Shown piece by piece: positions 55,284-64,000 of a stretch of DNA of 64,000 nt. A model generated the notes under the pieces. That model was not told the DNA's origin and ran no database searches. It worked only from the letters and a program-made list of their open reading frames with translations. Each line of letters starts with the position of its first letter. The stretch's first letter is position 1. A program made the position numbers and the translations under genes. The stretch comes from Alcaligenaceae bacterium (lineage in GTDB: Bacteria > Pseudomonadota > Gammaproteobacteria > Burkholderiales > Burkholderiaceae_B): contig JACCEO010000004.1 of NCBI GenBank assembly GCA_013416485.1, forward strand, positions 1-64,000. The letters are read 5' to 3'.

Positions 55284-55531
55284 TTTTTTCCCCAGTTTCA
55301 AGAGTAAGCTGGGTTTGGGTGCTTGTGTTTATGTACTGAATGGGTTATTATCTTTTCCTTGCCCCGATTGCGTGTAAGCGCAGCTAGGGCACAGTAGTAT
55401 CACAAGCGAATTTTCAGCAAGATTTCAACCCAGGGTTGTATATGTTTTATATATGGCCTGACGGGACCAAAACTGGTCGTATGGCGTTGCTTACAGTAAC
55501 GCGGTGCGGCTAAGTTGGAACAGGAAAAATC
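55284..55531 (+). promoter_or_regulatory. Leader/promoter region of the spc operon
   Basis: This 248-bp spacer holds the start of the rplN transcript. It includes a T/A-rich TTGTATATGTTTTATATATG stretch near 55435 and a small stem GCGTT / AACGC around 55483-55503. A CCCAG / CTGGG inverted repeat just after lapD (55294-55316) may be its terminator. No gene is seen; in particular rpsQ, the usual gene before rplN, is absent. Confidence 0.4.
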
Positions 55532-55900
55532 ATGATTCAAATGCAGACCACGCTGGACGTGGCCGATAACACAGGTGCACGCTCAATTATGTGCATTAAA
55601 GTGTTAGGCGGCTCGAAGCGCCGTTATGCCGCCATCGGTGACATTATCAAAGTCACAGTAAAAGATGCGGCTCCACGCGGACGCGTTAAAAAAGGCGAAA
55701 TATACAATGCCGTAGTGGTTCGTACCGCTAAGGGTGTACGTCGTAAAGACGGCTCGCTAATCAAATTCGGTGGCAATGCTGCCGTATTGCTCAATGCCAA
55801 ATTGGAACCTATTGGTACTCGTATCTTTGGACCTGTTACGCGCGAATTGCGTACAGAGAAGTTCATGAAGATCGTGTCCTTGGCTCCAGAAGTGCTGTAA
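55532..55900 (+). CDS. rplN: 50S ribosomal protein L14
   Basis: The 122-residue protein beginning [20 protein letters not shown] is the standard L14 sequence, with [17 protein letters not shown] and the C-terminal [12 protein letters not shown]. It is the first gene of the spc block here, followed by rplX after 10 nt. Confidence 0.98.
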   Translation: MIQMQTTLDVADNTGARSIMCIKVLGGSKRRYAAIGDIIKVTVKDAAPRGRVKKGEIYNAVVVRTAKGVRRKDGSLIKFGGNAAVLLNAKLEPIGTRIFGPVTRELRTEKFMKIVSLAPEVL

Positions 55901-55910
55901 GGGGCCAACC

Positions 55911-56231
55911 ATGGAAAAAATCCGTAAAGGCGACGAAGTCATAGTACTTACCGGTCGCGACAAAAAACGCCGTGGCACAGTATTGCAACGCGTTGATGCA
56001 GACCGTGTTCTGGTCGAAGGCATTAACGTTGTGAAGAAGCACGTCAAAGCCAACCCGATGGCGGGTTCGCAGGGCGGCATCATCAACAAAACTATGCCTA
56101 TCCACATTTCCAACGTTGCGGTTTTCAATCCGGAAACAGGCAAGGGCGAACGTGTGGGCATCAAGGTTGTCGATGGCAACAAGGTGCGCATATTCCGTTC
56201 CAGCGGCGCTGTCGTTGGCGCCAAGGCTTAA
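55911..56231 (+). CDS. rplX: 50S ribosomal protein L24
   Basis: The 106-residue protein starts [20 protein letters not shown] with the KOW motif and [26 protein letters not shown]-like [20 protein letters not shown] is a family segment. It lies in the conserved rplN-rplX-rplE order. Confidence 0.98.
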   Translation: MEKIRKGDEVIVLTGRDKKRRGTVLQRVDADRVLVEGINVVKKHVKANPMAGSQGGIINKTMPIHISNVAVFNPETGKGERVGIKVVDGNKVRIFRSSGAVVGAKA

Positions 56232-56244
56232 GGGGCGAATAGTA

Positions 56245-56784
56245 ATGGCTCGTTTACAGCAGTTTTATCACAGCAAAGTTGTTCCTGATCTTCAAGAAAA
56301 GTTCAGCTACGACAGCATTATGCAAGTGCCTCGCATCACCAAGATCACTCTGAACATGGGTGTGTCTGAAGCCGTGGCCGATAAGAAAGTCATCGAACAC
56401 GCAGTGTCCGATATGGCTAAGATTTCTGGTCAAAAGCCTGTGGTCACTATGACCAAAAAGGCTATCGCGGGTTTTAAAATCCGTGAAGACTACCCCATCG
56501 GCTGCAAGGTCACCTTGCGTGGTCGTCGTATGTACGAATTCCTGGACCGCCTGGTGTCCGTGGCTTTGCCGCGTGTACGCGACTTCCGCGGTATCTCGGG
56601 TCGTGCATTTGATGGCCGGGGTAACTACAACGTTGGGGTTAAAGAGCAAATCATTTTCCCCGAAATCGAATACGACAAGATCGACGCCGTGCGTGGGCTG
56701 AACATCAGCATCACCACAACGGCCAAGACCGACGACGAAGCTAAAGCGCTGCTCTCAGCCTTCAGTTTCCCGTTTCGCAATTAA
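56245..56784 (+). CDS. rplE: 50S ribosomal protein L5
   Basis: 5S-rRNA-binding L5, 179 residues, starting at ATG 56245 ([20 protein letters not shown]). [38 protein letters not shown] and the C-terminal AFSFPFRN are family features. The open frame extends further upstream into rplX but the ATG with AGGGGCG upstream is the real start. Confidence 0.98.
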   Translation: MARLQQFYHSKVVPDLQEKFSYDSIMQVPRITKITLNMGVSEAVADKKVIEHAVSDMAKISGQKPVVTMTKKAIAGFKIREDYPIGCKVTLRGRRMYEFLDRLVSVALPRVRDFRGISGRAFDGRGNYNVGVKEQIIFPEIEYDKIDAVRGLNISITTTAKTDDEAKALLSAFSFPFRN

Positions 56785-56795
56785 GGGGCGGTGAC

Positions 56796-57101
56796 GTGGC
56801 TAAACTTTCACTCATCAATCGCGATATCAAACGCGCCAAATTGGCCGAAAAATATGCGCCAAAACGTGCGGCTCTGAAAGCCATTATCGACGATCAGTCC
56901 CAGACTGACGAAGATCGCTATCAGGCACGTCTGCAACTTCAACAGTTGCCGCGCAACGCTAACCCGACACGTCAACGCAGCCGTTGTGTTGTAACAGGTC
57001 GTGGCCGTGGCGTTTTCAGCAAGTTCGGTCTAACGCGTCACAAGCTGCGCGAAATGGCTATGCGTGGCGAAGTGCCAGGCATGACTAAAGCCAGCTGGTA
57101 G
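56796..57101 (+). CDS. rpsN: 30S ribosomal protein S14 (long, zinc-free form)
   Basis: The 101-residue protein begins at GTG 56796 ([15 protein letters not shown]) and ends [12 protein letters not shown], the long S14 form without the CxxC zinc site. [20 protein letters not shown] is the conserved core. Eleven nt separate it from rplE; GGGGCGGTGAC upstream gives the ribosome-binding site. Confidence 0.98.
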   Translation: MAKLSLINRDIKRAKLAEKYAPKRAALKAIIDDQSQTDEDRYQARLQLQQLPRNANPTRQRSRCVVTGRGRGVFSKFGLTRHKLREMAMRGEVPGMTKASW

Positions 57102-57111
57102 GAGAAAATAC

Positions 57112-57507
57112 ATGAGCATGAGCGATCCCATCGCCGACATGTTGACCCGTGTGCGTAACGCGCAAATGGTTAACAAAGTCTCGGTCAGCATGCCCTCCTC
57201 GAAGCTAAAAGCAGCTATTGCAGCTGTTTTGCAAGACGAAGGCTACATAGACAGTTTCAAAGTTTCCGGCGATACAGTTAAACCTGTATTGGAAATCACC
57301 CTTAAATACTACGCTGGCCGTCCGGTCATCGAACGTATTGACCGTGTATCACGCCCAGGTTTGCGTATATACAAGGGCAGCAAAACCATACCTACAGTAA
57401 TGAACGGTTTGGGTGTTGCAATTGTGTCTACCCCTCGCGGTGTCATGACAGATCGCAAAGCACGCGCCAATGGCGTGGGCGGCGAAGTGTTGTGCTACGT
57501 GGCATAA
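57112..57507 (+). CDS. rpsH: 30S ribosomal protein S8
   Basis: The 131-residue S8 starts [20 protein letters not shown] and ends [11 protein letters not shown]. In E. coli S8 represses the spc operon; whether that happens here was not tested. GGAG (aggagaaaatac) precedes the ATG. Confidence 0.98.
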   Translation: MSMSDPIADMLTRVRNAQMVNKVSVSMPSSKLKAAIAAVLQDEGYIDSFKVSGDTVKPVLEITLKYYAGRPVIERIDRVSRPGLRIYKGSKTIPTVMNGLGVAIVSTPRGVMTDRKARANGVGGEVLCYVA

Positions 57508-57520
57508 AGGGGAACTGAAT

Positions 57521-58054
57521 ATGTCACGTATAGCAAAATATGCGGTGGAACTGCCTAAGGGCGTTGAAACCACCATCACTGAAGACCAGATCACTGTCAA
57601 AGGCCCATTGGGCACGCTGACACAGGCACTCACCGGCGATGTCAACATCACGCTGGCAGATGGCCAACTGTCCTTTGCCGTGGCTAACGACACTCGTCAA
57701 GCCAAAGCAATGTCAGGCACAGTGCGCGCGTTGGTTGCCAATATGGTAACTGGCGTTAGCAAAGGCTTCGAACGCAAACTCAACCTGGTTGGCGTGGGCT
57801 TCCGTGCCCAGGTCCAGGGTGACGCGCTTAAATTGCAGCTTGGTTTTTCCCACGATATCGTGCACCCAATGCCTGAAGGCATCAAAGTTGAGTGCCCGAC
57901 CCAGACGGAAATTATCGTCAAGGGTGCCGACAAGCAGATCGTTGGTCAGGTGGCCGCAGAAATCCGTCGTTATCGCGAACCCGAACCCTACAAGGGCAAA
58001 GGCGTGCGTTATGCGGATGAGCGCGTCATCATCAAAGAAACCAAGAAGAAATAA
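57521..58054 (+). CDS. rplF: 50S ribosomal protein L6
   Basis: The 177-residue L6 begins at ATG 57521 ([19 protein letters not shown]), 13 nt after rpsH with AAGGGGAAC as ribosome-binding site; the longer frame is not real. [20 protein letters not shown] and [14 protein letters not shown] are conserved L6 segments. Confidence 0.98.
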   Translation: MSRIAKYAVELPKGVETTITEDQITVKGPLGTLTQALTGDVNITLADGQLSFAVANDTRQAKAMSGTVRALVANMVTGVSKGFERKLNLVGVGFRAQVQGDALKLQLGFSHDIVHPMPEGIKVECPTQTEIIVKGADKQIVGQVAAEIRRYREPEPYKGKGVRYADERVIIKETKKK

Positions 58055-58075
58055 GCGCGCAGGCAAGGACGAATT

Positions 58076-58441
58076 ATGGACAAGAAAATCTCCCGTTTGC
58101 GTCGTGCTGTATCGACCCGCCGGAAAATCTCCGAGCTGCGCGTACACCGTCTTTCGGTTTACCGCTCGAATCTGCACATTTACGCCAACATTATCTCGCC
58201 GGAAGGTGACCGTGTTCTCGTTAGCGCTTCCACGCTCGAGCCCGAGGTCCGCCAACAGCTGGTCAGTCAGAAAGTCAGTGGCAGTCATGTTGCCGCCGCC
58301 GATCTGGTTGGCAAGCGCGTCGCCGAAAAAGCAAAAGCAGCCGGTATTGAACTGGTAGCGTTTGACCGCTCGGGCTTCCGTTATCATGGCCGCGTGAAAG
58401 CGCTGGCCGACGCCGCGCGTGAAGCCGGCTTGAAATTCTAA
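58076..58441 (+). CDS. rplR: 50S ribosomal protein L18
   Basis: The 121-residue L18 starts [20 protein letters not shown], with [20 protein letters not shown] and the C-terminal [27 protein letters not shown] ([19 protein letters not shown] as the 5S-rRNA-binding part). Confidence 0.98.
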   Translation: MDKKISRLRRAVSTRRKISELRVHRLSVYRSNLHIYANIISPEGDRVLVSASTLEPEVRQQLVSQKVSGSHVAAADLVGKRVAEKAKAAGIELVAFDRSGFRYHGRVKALADAAREAGLKF

Positions 58442-58455
58442 GCAGGAATTGTCAA

Positions 58456-58977
58456 ATGGCTAAAGCACAAGGCAGAAACGCCGCCGAGCAAGAGCGCGAC
58501 GACGGCTTCCGTGAAAAAATGATCGCGGTCAACCGTGTCAGCAAAGTTGTTAAAGGTGGTCGCACCATGAGCTTCGCTGCACTGGCTGTAGTTGGTGATG
58601 GCGATGGCCGCATCGGCATGGGCAAAGGTAAAGCCCGTGAGGTGCCAGTCGCTGTTCAGAAAGCAATGGAACAGGCACGCCGTGGTTTGGTTAAAGTCGC
58701 CCTTAAAGATGGCACTTTGCACCACACCGTTGTTGGCAAGCATGGCGCTTCCACCGTTCTCATCCAGCCTGCGTCTGAAGGTACCGGTGTTATCGCTGGT
58801 GGCCCAATGCGCGCAATCTTCGAGGTGATGGGCGTACGTAACGTGGTTGCAAAAAGCTTAGGCTCAAGCAATCCGTACAACTTGGTTCGCGCAACGCTAA
58901 ATGGTTTGCGTGCCTGCTCGACTCCTGCTGAAATTGCTGCTAAACGCGGTAAATCAGTAGAAGAGATCCTGGGGTAA
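58456..58977 (+). CDS. rpsE: 30S ribosomal protein S5
   Basis: The 173-residue S5 has [20 protein letters not shown], the GxGxxGxG region [18 protein letters not shown], and the C-terminal [13 protein letters not shown]. It is involved in decoding accuracy. GGAATT upstream of ATG 58456 gives the ribosome-binding site. Confidence 0.98.
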   Translation: MAKAQGRNAAEQERDDGFREKMIAVNRVSKVVKGGRTMSFAALAVVGDGDGRIGMGKGKAREVPVAVQKAMEQARRGLVKVALKDGTLHHTVVGKHGASTVLIQPASEGTGVIAGGPMRAIFEVMGVRNVVAKSLGSSNPYNLVRATLNGLRACSTPAEIAAKRGKSVEEILG

Positions 58978-58980
58978 GAC

Positions 58981-59166
58981 ATGGCTCAAAAGCAAATCAA
59001 AGTTACGCTCGTGCGCTCTGTTATCGGCACCAAGCAATCACACCGCGACACCGTTCGTGGTCTGGGCTTAGGTCGTATTAACAGCAGTCGCGTTCTGGTC
59101 GATACGCCCGAGGTACGGGGAATGATCCACAAAGTGGATTACCTTGTTACCGTCTCGGAAGTCTGA
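58981..59166 (+). CDS. rpmD: 50S ribosomal protein L30
   Basis: The 61-residue L30 reads [20 protein letters not shown] and ends [10 protein letters not shown], with [21 protein letters not shown] as core. It follows rpsE by 3 nt in the usual rpsE-rpmD-rplO order. Confidence 0.97.
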   Translation: MAQKQIKVTLVRSVIGTKQSHRDTVRGLGLGRINSSRVLVDTPEVRGMIHKVDYLVTVSEV

Positions 59167-59177
59167 AAGGAATCGGG

Positions 59178-59618
59178 ATGTCAGAAACTCAATTAAATAC
59201 GCTACAACCGGCTGAAGGCGCAAAGCGTCCAGCACGCCGTGTTGGTCGTGGTGTAGGCTCCGGCTTGGGTAAAACCGCTGGCCGTGGTCACAAAGGTCAA
59301 AAATCGCGTTCGGGTGGTTTCCACAAAGTGGGTTTTGAAGGCGGTCAAATGCCTTTGCAACGCCGCTTGCCGAAACGTGGTTTTACCGCCATGAATCGCC
59401 ACCTTAACGCTGAGATCCGTCTGTCTGATCTTGAAAAACTGCCTGTCGACAATGTCGATCTGCAAGTGCTCAAGCAAGCAGGCGTGGTTGGTCAGCTGGT
59501 ACGCTACGTCAAAGTCATCAAGTCGGGTGAATTGACCCGTAAGGTCAGCCTTCAAGGTGTGACTGCAACTGCAGGCGCGCGTGCTGTTATTGAAGCGGCC
59601 GGCGGCTCGCTGGTCTAA
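59178..59618 (+). CDS. rplO: 50S ribosomal protein L15
   Basis: The 146-residue L15 has the Gly/Arg-rich N-terminal region [20 protein letters not shown] and [20 protein letters not shown]. It ends [15 protein letters not shown]. It is 9 nt before secY. Confidence 0.98.
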   Translation: MSETQLNTLQPAEGAKRPARRVGRGVGSGLGKTAGRGHKGQKSRSGGFHKVGFEGGQMPLQRRLPKRGFTAMNRHLNAEIRLSDLEKLPVDNVDLQVLKQAGVVGQLVRYVKVIKSGELTRKVSLQGVTATAGARAVIEAAGGSLV

Positions 59619-59627
59619 GGGGCAGCG

Positions 59628-60953
59628 GTGGTTAAAGCTCAGGCACAGGCTAAAGCGGGATCACGCTACGGCGACTTACGTCGTCGTCTCGTATTCCTGT
59701 TGTTGGCTCTGGTGGTTTACCGGCTAGGAACTCACATTCCTGTGCCAGGTATCAACCCCGATGCCTTATCCGACTTGTTTCAACAAAACCAGGGCGGTAT
59801 TCTGGGATTGTTCAACATGTTCTCGGGTGGGGCACTGGAGCGCTTTTCCGTGTTTGCGCTGGGGATAATGCCGTACATTTCGGCCTCCATCATTATGCAG
59901 TTGATGGCGGTCGTGGTACCAACCCTAGAAGCAATCAAGAAGGAAGGCGAGTCAGGCCGACGTAAAATCACGCAATATACGCGTTACGGAACTGTTTTTC
60001 TGGCCCTGACGCAAGCGGTCGGCATTTCGGTGGCTCTTGAGTCTCAGCCTGGGCTGGTGATTGATCCTGGTCTTATTTTCCGGTTCACCACCATAGTTAC
60101 CCTGGTTACCGGCACCATGTTTGTCATGTGGCTGGGCGAACAGATCACGGAACGCGGTATCGGTAACGGTATTTCTATCCTGATTTTCGCAGGTATTGTG
60201 GCAGGTTTGCCCAGTGCTCTAGCTGGTATGCTGGATCTGGTGCGTACCGATTCAATGTCAATACTGTCGGCGTTGTTTATTCTGGTCTTAGTGGTCGCAG
60301 TTACTTACTTTGTGGTGTTTGTTGAACGTGGTCAGCGTCGTATCACGGTTAACTATGCTAAACGTCAAGTAGGTAATAAAATTTACGGTGGTCAAAGCTC
60401 GCATTTGCCACTGAAGTTGAACATGTCTGGTGTGATTCCGCCTATTTTCGCGTCGTCCATCATACTGTTGCCTGCCACGATTACCAGTTGGTTTTCAAGC
60501 AACCCCAACATGCGTTGGTTGGGCGATCTGGCCGCGGCGTTATCGCCAGGTCAACCGCTCTACATTACGTTGTATTCTGCGGCAATTATTTTCTTTTGCT
60601 TCTTTTATACAGCGTTGGTGTTCAATAGTCGTGAAACGGCAGATAACCTGAAGAAAAGCGGTGCTTTCGTTCCAGGTATCCGTCCAGGTGAACAAACAGC
60701 ACGCTATATCGATAAGATATTAATGCGCTTGACCCTGGCAGGAGCCATCTACATAACTCTGGTGTGTTTGTTACCGGAACTTATGCAGGCTCGTTGGAAC
60801 GTACCGTTTTATTTTGGTGGTACCTCGTTATTGATTATCGTAGTGGTGACTATGGACTTCATGGCTCAGGCTCAGGCCTACTTGATGTCTCACCAATATG
60901 ACTCGCTGCTCAAGAAGGCGAACTTCAAGGGTGCGGGAATGCCAATGCGGTAA
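59628..60953 (+). CDS. secY: Protein translocase subunit SecY
   Basis: Channel subunit of the SecYEG translocon. It begins at GTG 59628 ([20 protein letters not shown]) and is 441 residues with ten transmembrane segments. [20 protein letters not shown], the plug and pore region [42 protein letters not shown], and [21 protein letters not shown] are visible. It ends [12 protein letters not shown], 3 nt before infA. Confidence 0.98.
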   Translation: MVKAQAQAKAGSRYGDLRRRLVFLLLALVVYRLGTHIPVPGINPDALSDLFQQNQGGILGLFNMFSGGALERFSVFALGIMPYISASIIMQLMAVVVPTLEAIKKEGESGRRKITQYTRYGTVFLALTQAVGISVALESQPGLVIDPGLIFRFTTIVTLVTGTMFVMWLGEQITERGIGNGISILIFAGIVAGLPSALAGMLDLVRTDSMSILSALFILVLVVAVTYFVVFVERGQRRITVNYAKRQVGNKIYGGQSSHLPLKLNMSGVIPPIFASSIILLPATITSWFSSNPNMRWLGDLAAALSPGQPLYITLYSAAIIFFCFFYTALVFNSRETADNLKKSGAFVPGIRPGEQTARYIDKILMRLTLAGAIYITLVCLLPELMQARWNVPFYFGGTSLLIIVVVTMDFMAQAQAYLMSHQYDSLLKKANFKGAGMPMR

Positions 60954-60956
60954 AAA

Positions 60957-61175
60957 ATGGCAAAAGACGACGTCATACAAATGCAAGGGGAAGTCCTTGA
61001 AAACCTTCCCAACGCAACGTTTCGTGTCAAGCTTGAAAATGGCCACATAGTATTGGGTCACATATCTGGCAAGATGCGTATGCACTACATCCGGATTCTG
61101 CCGGGTGATAAGGTCACAGTAGAATTAACCCCCTACGATCTTACTCGCGCCAGAATTGTTTTCCGCTCTAAATAA
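60957..61175 (+). CDS. infA: Translation initiation factor IF-1
   Basis: The 72-residue S1-type OB-fold protein reads [20 protein letters not shown] and ends [10 protein letters not shown]. Location between secY and rpmJ is normal in betaproteobacteria. Confidence 0.98.
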   Translation: MAKDDVIQMQGEVLENLPNATFRVKLENGHIVLGHISGKMRMHYIRILPGDKVTVELTPYDLTRARIVFRSK

Positions 61176-61207
61176 GCGGCCGGTTACAGGAAACACAGGA
61201 GTCAACC

Positions 61208-61321
61208 ATGAAGGTAATGGCATCGGTAAAGCGAATTTGTCGCAACTGCAAGATTATTAAACGTCACGGGGTGGTGCGCGTCATCTGCACTGACCCACGT
61301 CATAAGCAGCGTCAAGGCTAA
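61208..61321 (+). CDS. rpmJ: 50S ribosomal protein L36
   Basis: A 37-residue basic protein, [20 protein letters not shown] and on to HKQRQG. Cys11, Cys14, Cys27 and His32 form the zinc site of the C+ type L36, so zinc dependence is expected. GGAG precedes the ATG. Confidence 0.97.
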   Translation: MKVMASVKRICRNCKIIKRHGVVRVICTDPRHKQRQG

Positions 61322-61356
61322 TCGCCGAAACGCAACGGATTTAACAAGGAACAGTC

Positions 61357-61722
61357 ATGGCCCGTATTGCTGGCATTAACATCCCGCCGCATCAACACGC
61401 CGAAATCGGACTTACCGCTATTTTTGGTATTGGACGTACCCGTGCTCGTAAAATTTGCGAAGCATCAGGTATTGAATATTCGAAAAAAGTGAAAGATCTG
61501 ACTGACGCCGAGCTCGAGCGTATCCGCGAACACATTGGCGTGCTCACGGTAGAAGGCGATCTGCGTCGCGAAGTACAATTGTCGATCAAACGTTTGATCG
61601 ACCTGGGAACCTACCGTGGCGCACGTCACAGACGTGGTCTGCCCGTGCGTGGTCAACGCACCCGCACCAACGCTCGTACCCGTAAAGGGCCGCGTCGCGC
61701 TGCTGCTTCCCTGAAGAAATAA
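61357..61722 (+). CDS. rpsM: 30S ribosomal protein S13
   Basis: The 121-residue S13 starts [20 protein letters not shown] and contains [20 protein letters not shown]. It is the first gene of the alpha block, in order rpsM-rpsK-rpsD-rpoA, after a 35-nt gap from rpmJ. Confidence 0.98.
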   Translation: MARIAGINIPPHQHAEIGLTAIFGIGRTRARKICEASGIEYSKKVKDLTDAELERIREHIGVLTVEGDLRREVQLSIKRLIDLGTYRGARHRRGLPVRGQRTRTNARTRKGPRRAAASLKK

Positions 61723-61734
61723 AAGGAATAGAAG

Positions 61735-62136
61735 ATGGCGAAAGCTTCCAATAGCGGCGCGTCCCGCGCCCGCAAAAAGGTCAAAAAGAACGTATCGGAC
61801 GGCATTGCGCACGTTCATGCTTCTTTCAACAACACGATCATTACCATTACTGATCGTCAAGGCAATGCGTTGTCGTGGGCAACATCGGGTGGCGCTGGCT
61901 TTAAGGGCTCGCGTAAATCCACTCCATTTGCAGCGCAGGTTGCCGCCGAATCCGCCGGCCGTTTGGCTCAGGAATACGGCATTAAAACGCTGGAAATTCG
62001 TATCAAGGGCCCCGGTCCTGGCCGTGAGTCATCCGTGCGCGCACTGAATGCCCTGGGTATTAAAATTTCCAGCATCTCTGACATCACGCCGGTGCCGCAT
62101 AATGGCTGCCGTCCGCCTAAGCGCCGTCGCATCTAA
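61735..62136 (+). CDS. rpsK: 30S ribosomal protein S11
   Basis: The 133-residue S11 has [40 protein letters not shown] and the C-terminal [18 protein letters not shown]. It is 12 nt after rpsM with AAGGAA as the ribosome-binding site. Confidence 0.98.
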   Translation: MAKASNSGASRARKKVKKNVSDGIAHVHASFNNTIITITDRQGNALSWATSGGAGFKGSRKSTPFAAQVAAESAGRLAQEYGIKTLEIRIKGPGPGRESSVRALNALGIKISSISDITPVPHNGCRPPKRRRI

Positions 62137-62147
62137 GGGGAAGCATC

Positions 62148-62771
62148 TTGGCACGTTATATTGGTCCTACATGCAAACTCTCGCGTCGCGAGGGTACTGA
62201 TTTATTCTTGAAAAGCGCACGTCGCTCGCTGGATTCCAAGTGCAAACTGGAATCGAAACCTGGTCAGCACGGCCGCACTTCCGGTGCTCGTACTTCAGAC
62301 TACGGTTTACAGTTGCGCGAAAAGCAAAAACTCAAGCGTATGTACGGTGTACTTGAGAAGCAATTCCGCAAGTACTTCGTTGAAGCAGATCGTCGCCGTG
62401 GCAACACTGGTGAAACACTGATTCAATTGCTTGAGTCACGTTTGGATAACGTGGTATACCGCATGGGTTTTGGCTCTACACGCGCCGAAGCACGTCAATT
62501 GGTTACTCACCGCGCTATTGAAATCAATGGCCGCACAGCTGACATCGCCTCCATGATGGTTAAAGCTGGCGACGTTGTTGCCATTCGTGAAAAATCCAAA
62601 GCACAACTGCGTATTCGTGAATCACTGGATCTGGCCGCTGGCCAGGGCTTTCCCCAGTGGGTTGAAGTCGATGCAACTAAGCTGGTCGGTACCTTCAAAC
62701 AGGTTCCTGATCGTGCTGACGTAGCTCGCGACGTCAACGAATCCATGGTTGTGGAGCTGTACTCACGTTAA
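62148..62771 (+). CDS. rpsD: 30S ribosomal protein S4
   Basis: The 207-residue S4 begins at TTG 62148 ([19 protein letters not shown]) and ends [10 protein letters not shown]. The S4 RNA-binding domain is seen as [24 protein letters not shown] around residue 97. S4 often represses the alpha operon; a TTG start may lower its translation. AGGGGAAGC is the ribosome-binding site, 4 nt before the start. A 128-nt spacer with a hairpin follows. Confidence 0.97.
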   Translation: MARYIGPTCKLSRREGTDLFLKSARRSLDSKCKLESKPGQHGRTSGARTSDYGLQLREKQKLKRMYGVLEKQFRKYFVEADRRRGNTGETLIQLLESRLDNVVYRMGFGSTRAEARQLVTHRAIEINGRTADIASMMVKAGDVVAIREKSKAQLRIRESLDLAAGQGFPQWVEVDATKLVGTFKQVPDRADVARDVNESMVVELYSR

Positions 62772-62814
62772 TCACGTGCACGATGGGTGGACCTACTGGT
62801 CTATCTATCCATTA

Positions 62815-62844
62815 GCCGAAGCTGGATATTTATCCTGCTTCGGC
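62815..62844 (+). promoter_or_regulatory. Hairpin in the rpsD-rpoA spacer
   Basis: GCCGAAGC (62815-62822) pairs with GCTTCGGC (62837-62844) and the inner GGATA pairs with TATCC, with one T-T mismatch and a two-base loop. This 30-nt, nearly perfect stem has no T run. It could be an mRNA-processing or attenuation element that tunes rpoA expression against rpsD; the role is inferred. Confidence 0.6.
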
Positions 62845-62899
62845 GTTATTCGTCAGCCTTATCGGTGTAACGAGCCGAGGGTATTGAAAAGGATTAAGC

Positions 62900-63883
62900 A
62901 TGTCTCAAGGTTTTTTGAAACCACGTTCGATTGAAGTCGAACCTATCAGCAAGAATCACGCAAAAATCATCATGGAGCCGTTTGAACGTGGCTTCGGACA
63001 CACACTGGGTAACGCCTTGCGCCGCATCCTGCTGTCATCCATGACAGGTTACGCACCCACCGAAGTACAAATGACTGGTGTAGTACACGAGTACTCTACA
63101 GTTACCGGTGTGCGTGAAGACGTAGTTGATATCTTGTTGAACCTCAAAGGGGTGGTATTCAAGCTGCATAACCGCGAAGAAGTCACTCTGATCTTGCGCA
63201 AAGAAGGCGCAGGTGCGGTGTTGGCTAGCGATATCGAATTGCCTCACGATGTAGAAATCGTTAATCCAGATCACCTGATCGCGTCCTTGACCGAAGCGGG
63301 TAAATTGGAGATGCAAATCAAAGTCGAGCAAGGTCGTGGCTATGTGCCTGGTAACGTTCGTGCTTTGGCCGATGATCGTACTCACACTATCGGTCGTATT
63401 GTTCTGGATGCTTCTTACAGCCCAGTAAGTCGTGTCAGCTATACGGTTGAAAGTGCTCGTGTTGAACAACGCACTGACTTAGACAAGCTGGTCCTGGACA
63501 TAGAAACCAACGGTGTAATTACACCTGAAGAAGCGGTACGCCAGTCGGCCCGTATTCTGATGGATCAGATCTCGGTATTTGCGGCATTGGAAGGTGCTGG
63601 TGAATCTTACGAAGCACCTACACGTGGCGCTCCGCAGATTGACCCTGTACTGTTGCGTCCAGTTGACGATCTTGAATTGACTGTACGTTCAGCCAACTGT
63701 CTGAAAGCCGAAAGCATTTACTACATCGGTGATCTGATACAGCGCACTGAAAACGAATTGCTGAAAACGCCTAACCTAGGCCGCAAATCGTTGAACGAAA
63801 TTAAGGAAGTCTTGGCTGCACGCGGCCTGACCTTAGGCATGAAGCTGGAAAACTGGCCTCCGCTGGGTCTAGAGCGTCCTTAA
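62900..63883 (+). CDS. rpoA: DNA-directed RNA polymerase subunit alpha
   Basis: The 327-residue alpha subunit has the N-terminal assembly domain ([20 protein letters not shown] near residue 30, then [17 protein letters not shown]) and the C-terminal domain for UP elements and activators ([20 protein letters not shown] near residue 258, [21 protein letters not shown] near 300). AAGGATTAAGC lies before ATG 62900. No rplQ start is seen in the 117 nt after it before the window ends. Confidence 0.98.
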   Translation: MSQGFLKPRSIEVEPISKNHAKIIMEPFERGFGHTLGNALRRILLSSMTGYAPTEVQMTGVVHEYSTVTGVREDVVDILLNLKGVVFKLHNREEVTLILRKEGAGAVLASDIELPHDVEIVNPDHLIASLTEAGKLEMQIKVEQGRGYVPGNVRALADDRTHTIGRIVLDASYSPVSRVSYTVESARVEQRTDLDKLVLDIETNGVITPEEAVRQSARILMDQISVFAALEGAGESYEAPTRGAPQIDPVLLRPVDDLELTVRSANCLKAESIYYIGDLIQRTENELLKTPNLGRKSLNEIKEVLAARGLTLGMKLENWPPLGLERP

Positions 63884-64000
63884 TTAGTTGTTAAGTTAAG
63901 TAGAACAGGGGGTGGTAGTTACCGCCTCCTGGTAGTAAGCACAACACAGTAAAAACCGGGTATAATTTTGCCCCATCTGGCCCGCAGCATTGCTGATAGA
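63884..64000 (+). promoter_or_regulatory. Region after rpoA with hairpin and TATAAT
   Basis: A 9-bp stem with two G-U pairs (GGGGGTGGT / ACCGCCTCC, 63908-63930) lies 24 nt after rpoA. A -10-like TATAAT occurs at 63961-63966 without a clear -35. The gene that follows is outside the window; rplQ is expected in most proteobacteria but its start is not visible here. Confidence 0.4.

Noticed and set aside
63035-63469. Long minus-strand frame inside rpoA and similar frames across ribosomal genes
   Set aside because: They lie entirely within highly conserved genes on the other strand and show no family resemblance.

Overview
The window looks like the replication-origin neighbourhood of a betaproteobacterial chromosome (order Burkholderiales, most likely Alcaligenaceae) of moderate GC content. 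The evidence is the gene set tRNA-Tyr/Gly/Thr-tuf, parB-parA-rsmG-mnmG, rpmH-rnpA-yidD-yidC-mnmE, dnaA-dnaN-gyrB and the spc/alpha ribosomal operons, plus typical betaproteobacterial content: Liv-type and TRAP transporters, a short-chain dehydrogenase-rich catabolic operon and a LapG/LapD pair. The species cannot be named from the sequence alone. I saw no insertion sequence, prophage or CRISPR array.

Layout. 1-0.8 kb: start of tuf (minus strand) behind three tRNA genes and a strong promoter. 0.8-5.2 kb: parB, parA, rsmG, mnmG, translationally coupled, followed by two parS palindromes and one perfect DnaA box. 5.4-7.05 kb: cold-shock gene and an aminotransferase. 7.05-8.0 kb: a gene-free, AT-rich stretch with four perfect DnaA boxes and several near-perfect ones, arranged as two direct copies of a module about 230 bp long. 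This is my best candidate for oriC. 8.0-14.7 kb: GAF/HD-GYP protein, a Mn(II) riboswitch (yybP-ykoY type) with a UPF0016 transporter, malic enzyme, and LysR and TetR regulators. 14.7-30.5 kb: fifteen tightly packed minus-strand genes that form one probable catabolic operon. It encodes a 2-oxo-acid dehydrogenase complex (E1 alpha, E1 beta, E2, E3), enoyl-CoA hydratase, MmgE/PrpD protein, acyl-CoA dehydrogenase, acyl-CoA synthetase, a Liv-type ABC importer and two dehydrogenases. A further SDR is divergent. 31.5-37.4 kb: mnmE, catalase, yidC, yidD, rnpA, rpmH. 37.4-42.6 kb: dnaA, dnaN, gyrB. 42.7-52.5 kb: purT, a TakP-like TRAP transporter, tag, a metal-binding-like small protein, dinB, an EamA exporter and argD. 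52.6-55.3 kb: lapG and lapD. 55.5-64 kb: rplN through rpoA.

How it works together. ParA/ParB with the parS sites segregate the origin, and DnaA, DnaN and GyrB serve replication. The HD-GYP protein (c-di-GMP breakdown) and LapD/LapG (c-di-GMP sensing and adhesin release) belong to one signalling logic, although the adhesin is not in the window. The catabolic operon couples uptake, CoA activation, beta-oxidation-like steps and oxidative decarboxylation. Its substrate is unknown. A 14-bp motif shared by the TetR gene and the operon promoter suggests that the TetR protein controls it.

Most interesting points: the duplicated origin module lying about 30 kb from dnaA; the uncharacterised 15-gene catabolic operon inserted between the normally neighbouring mnmG and mnmE; the heavy-metal-domain protein that has lost its CxxC but carries a Cys-rich tail; and the shared TetR-type operator. 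Start codons were chosen from ribosome-binding sites and family lengths, and several differ from the longest open frame.
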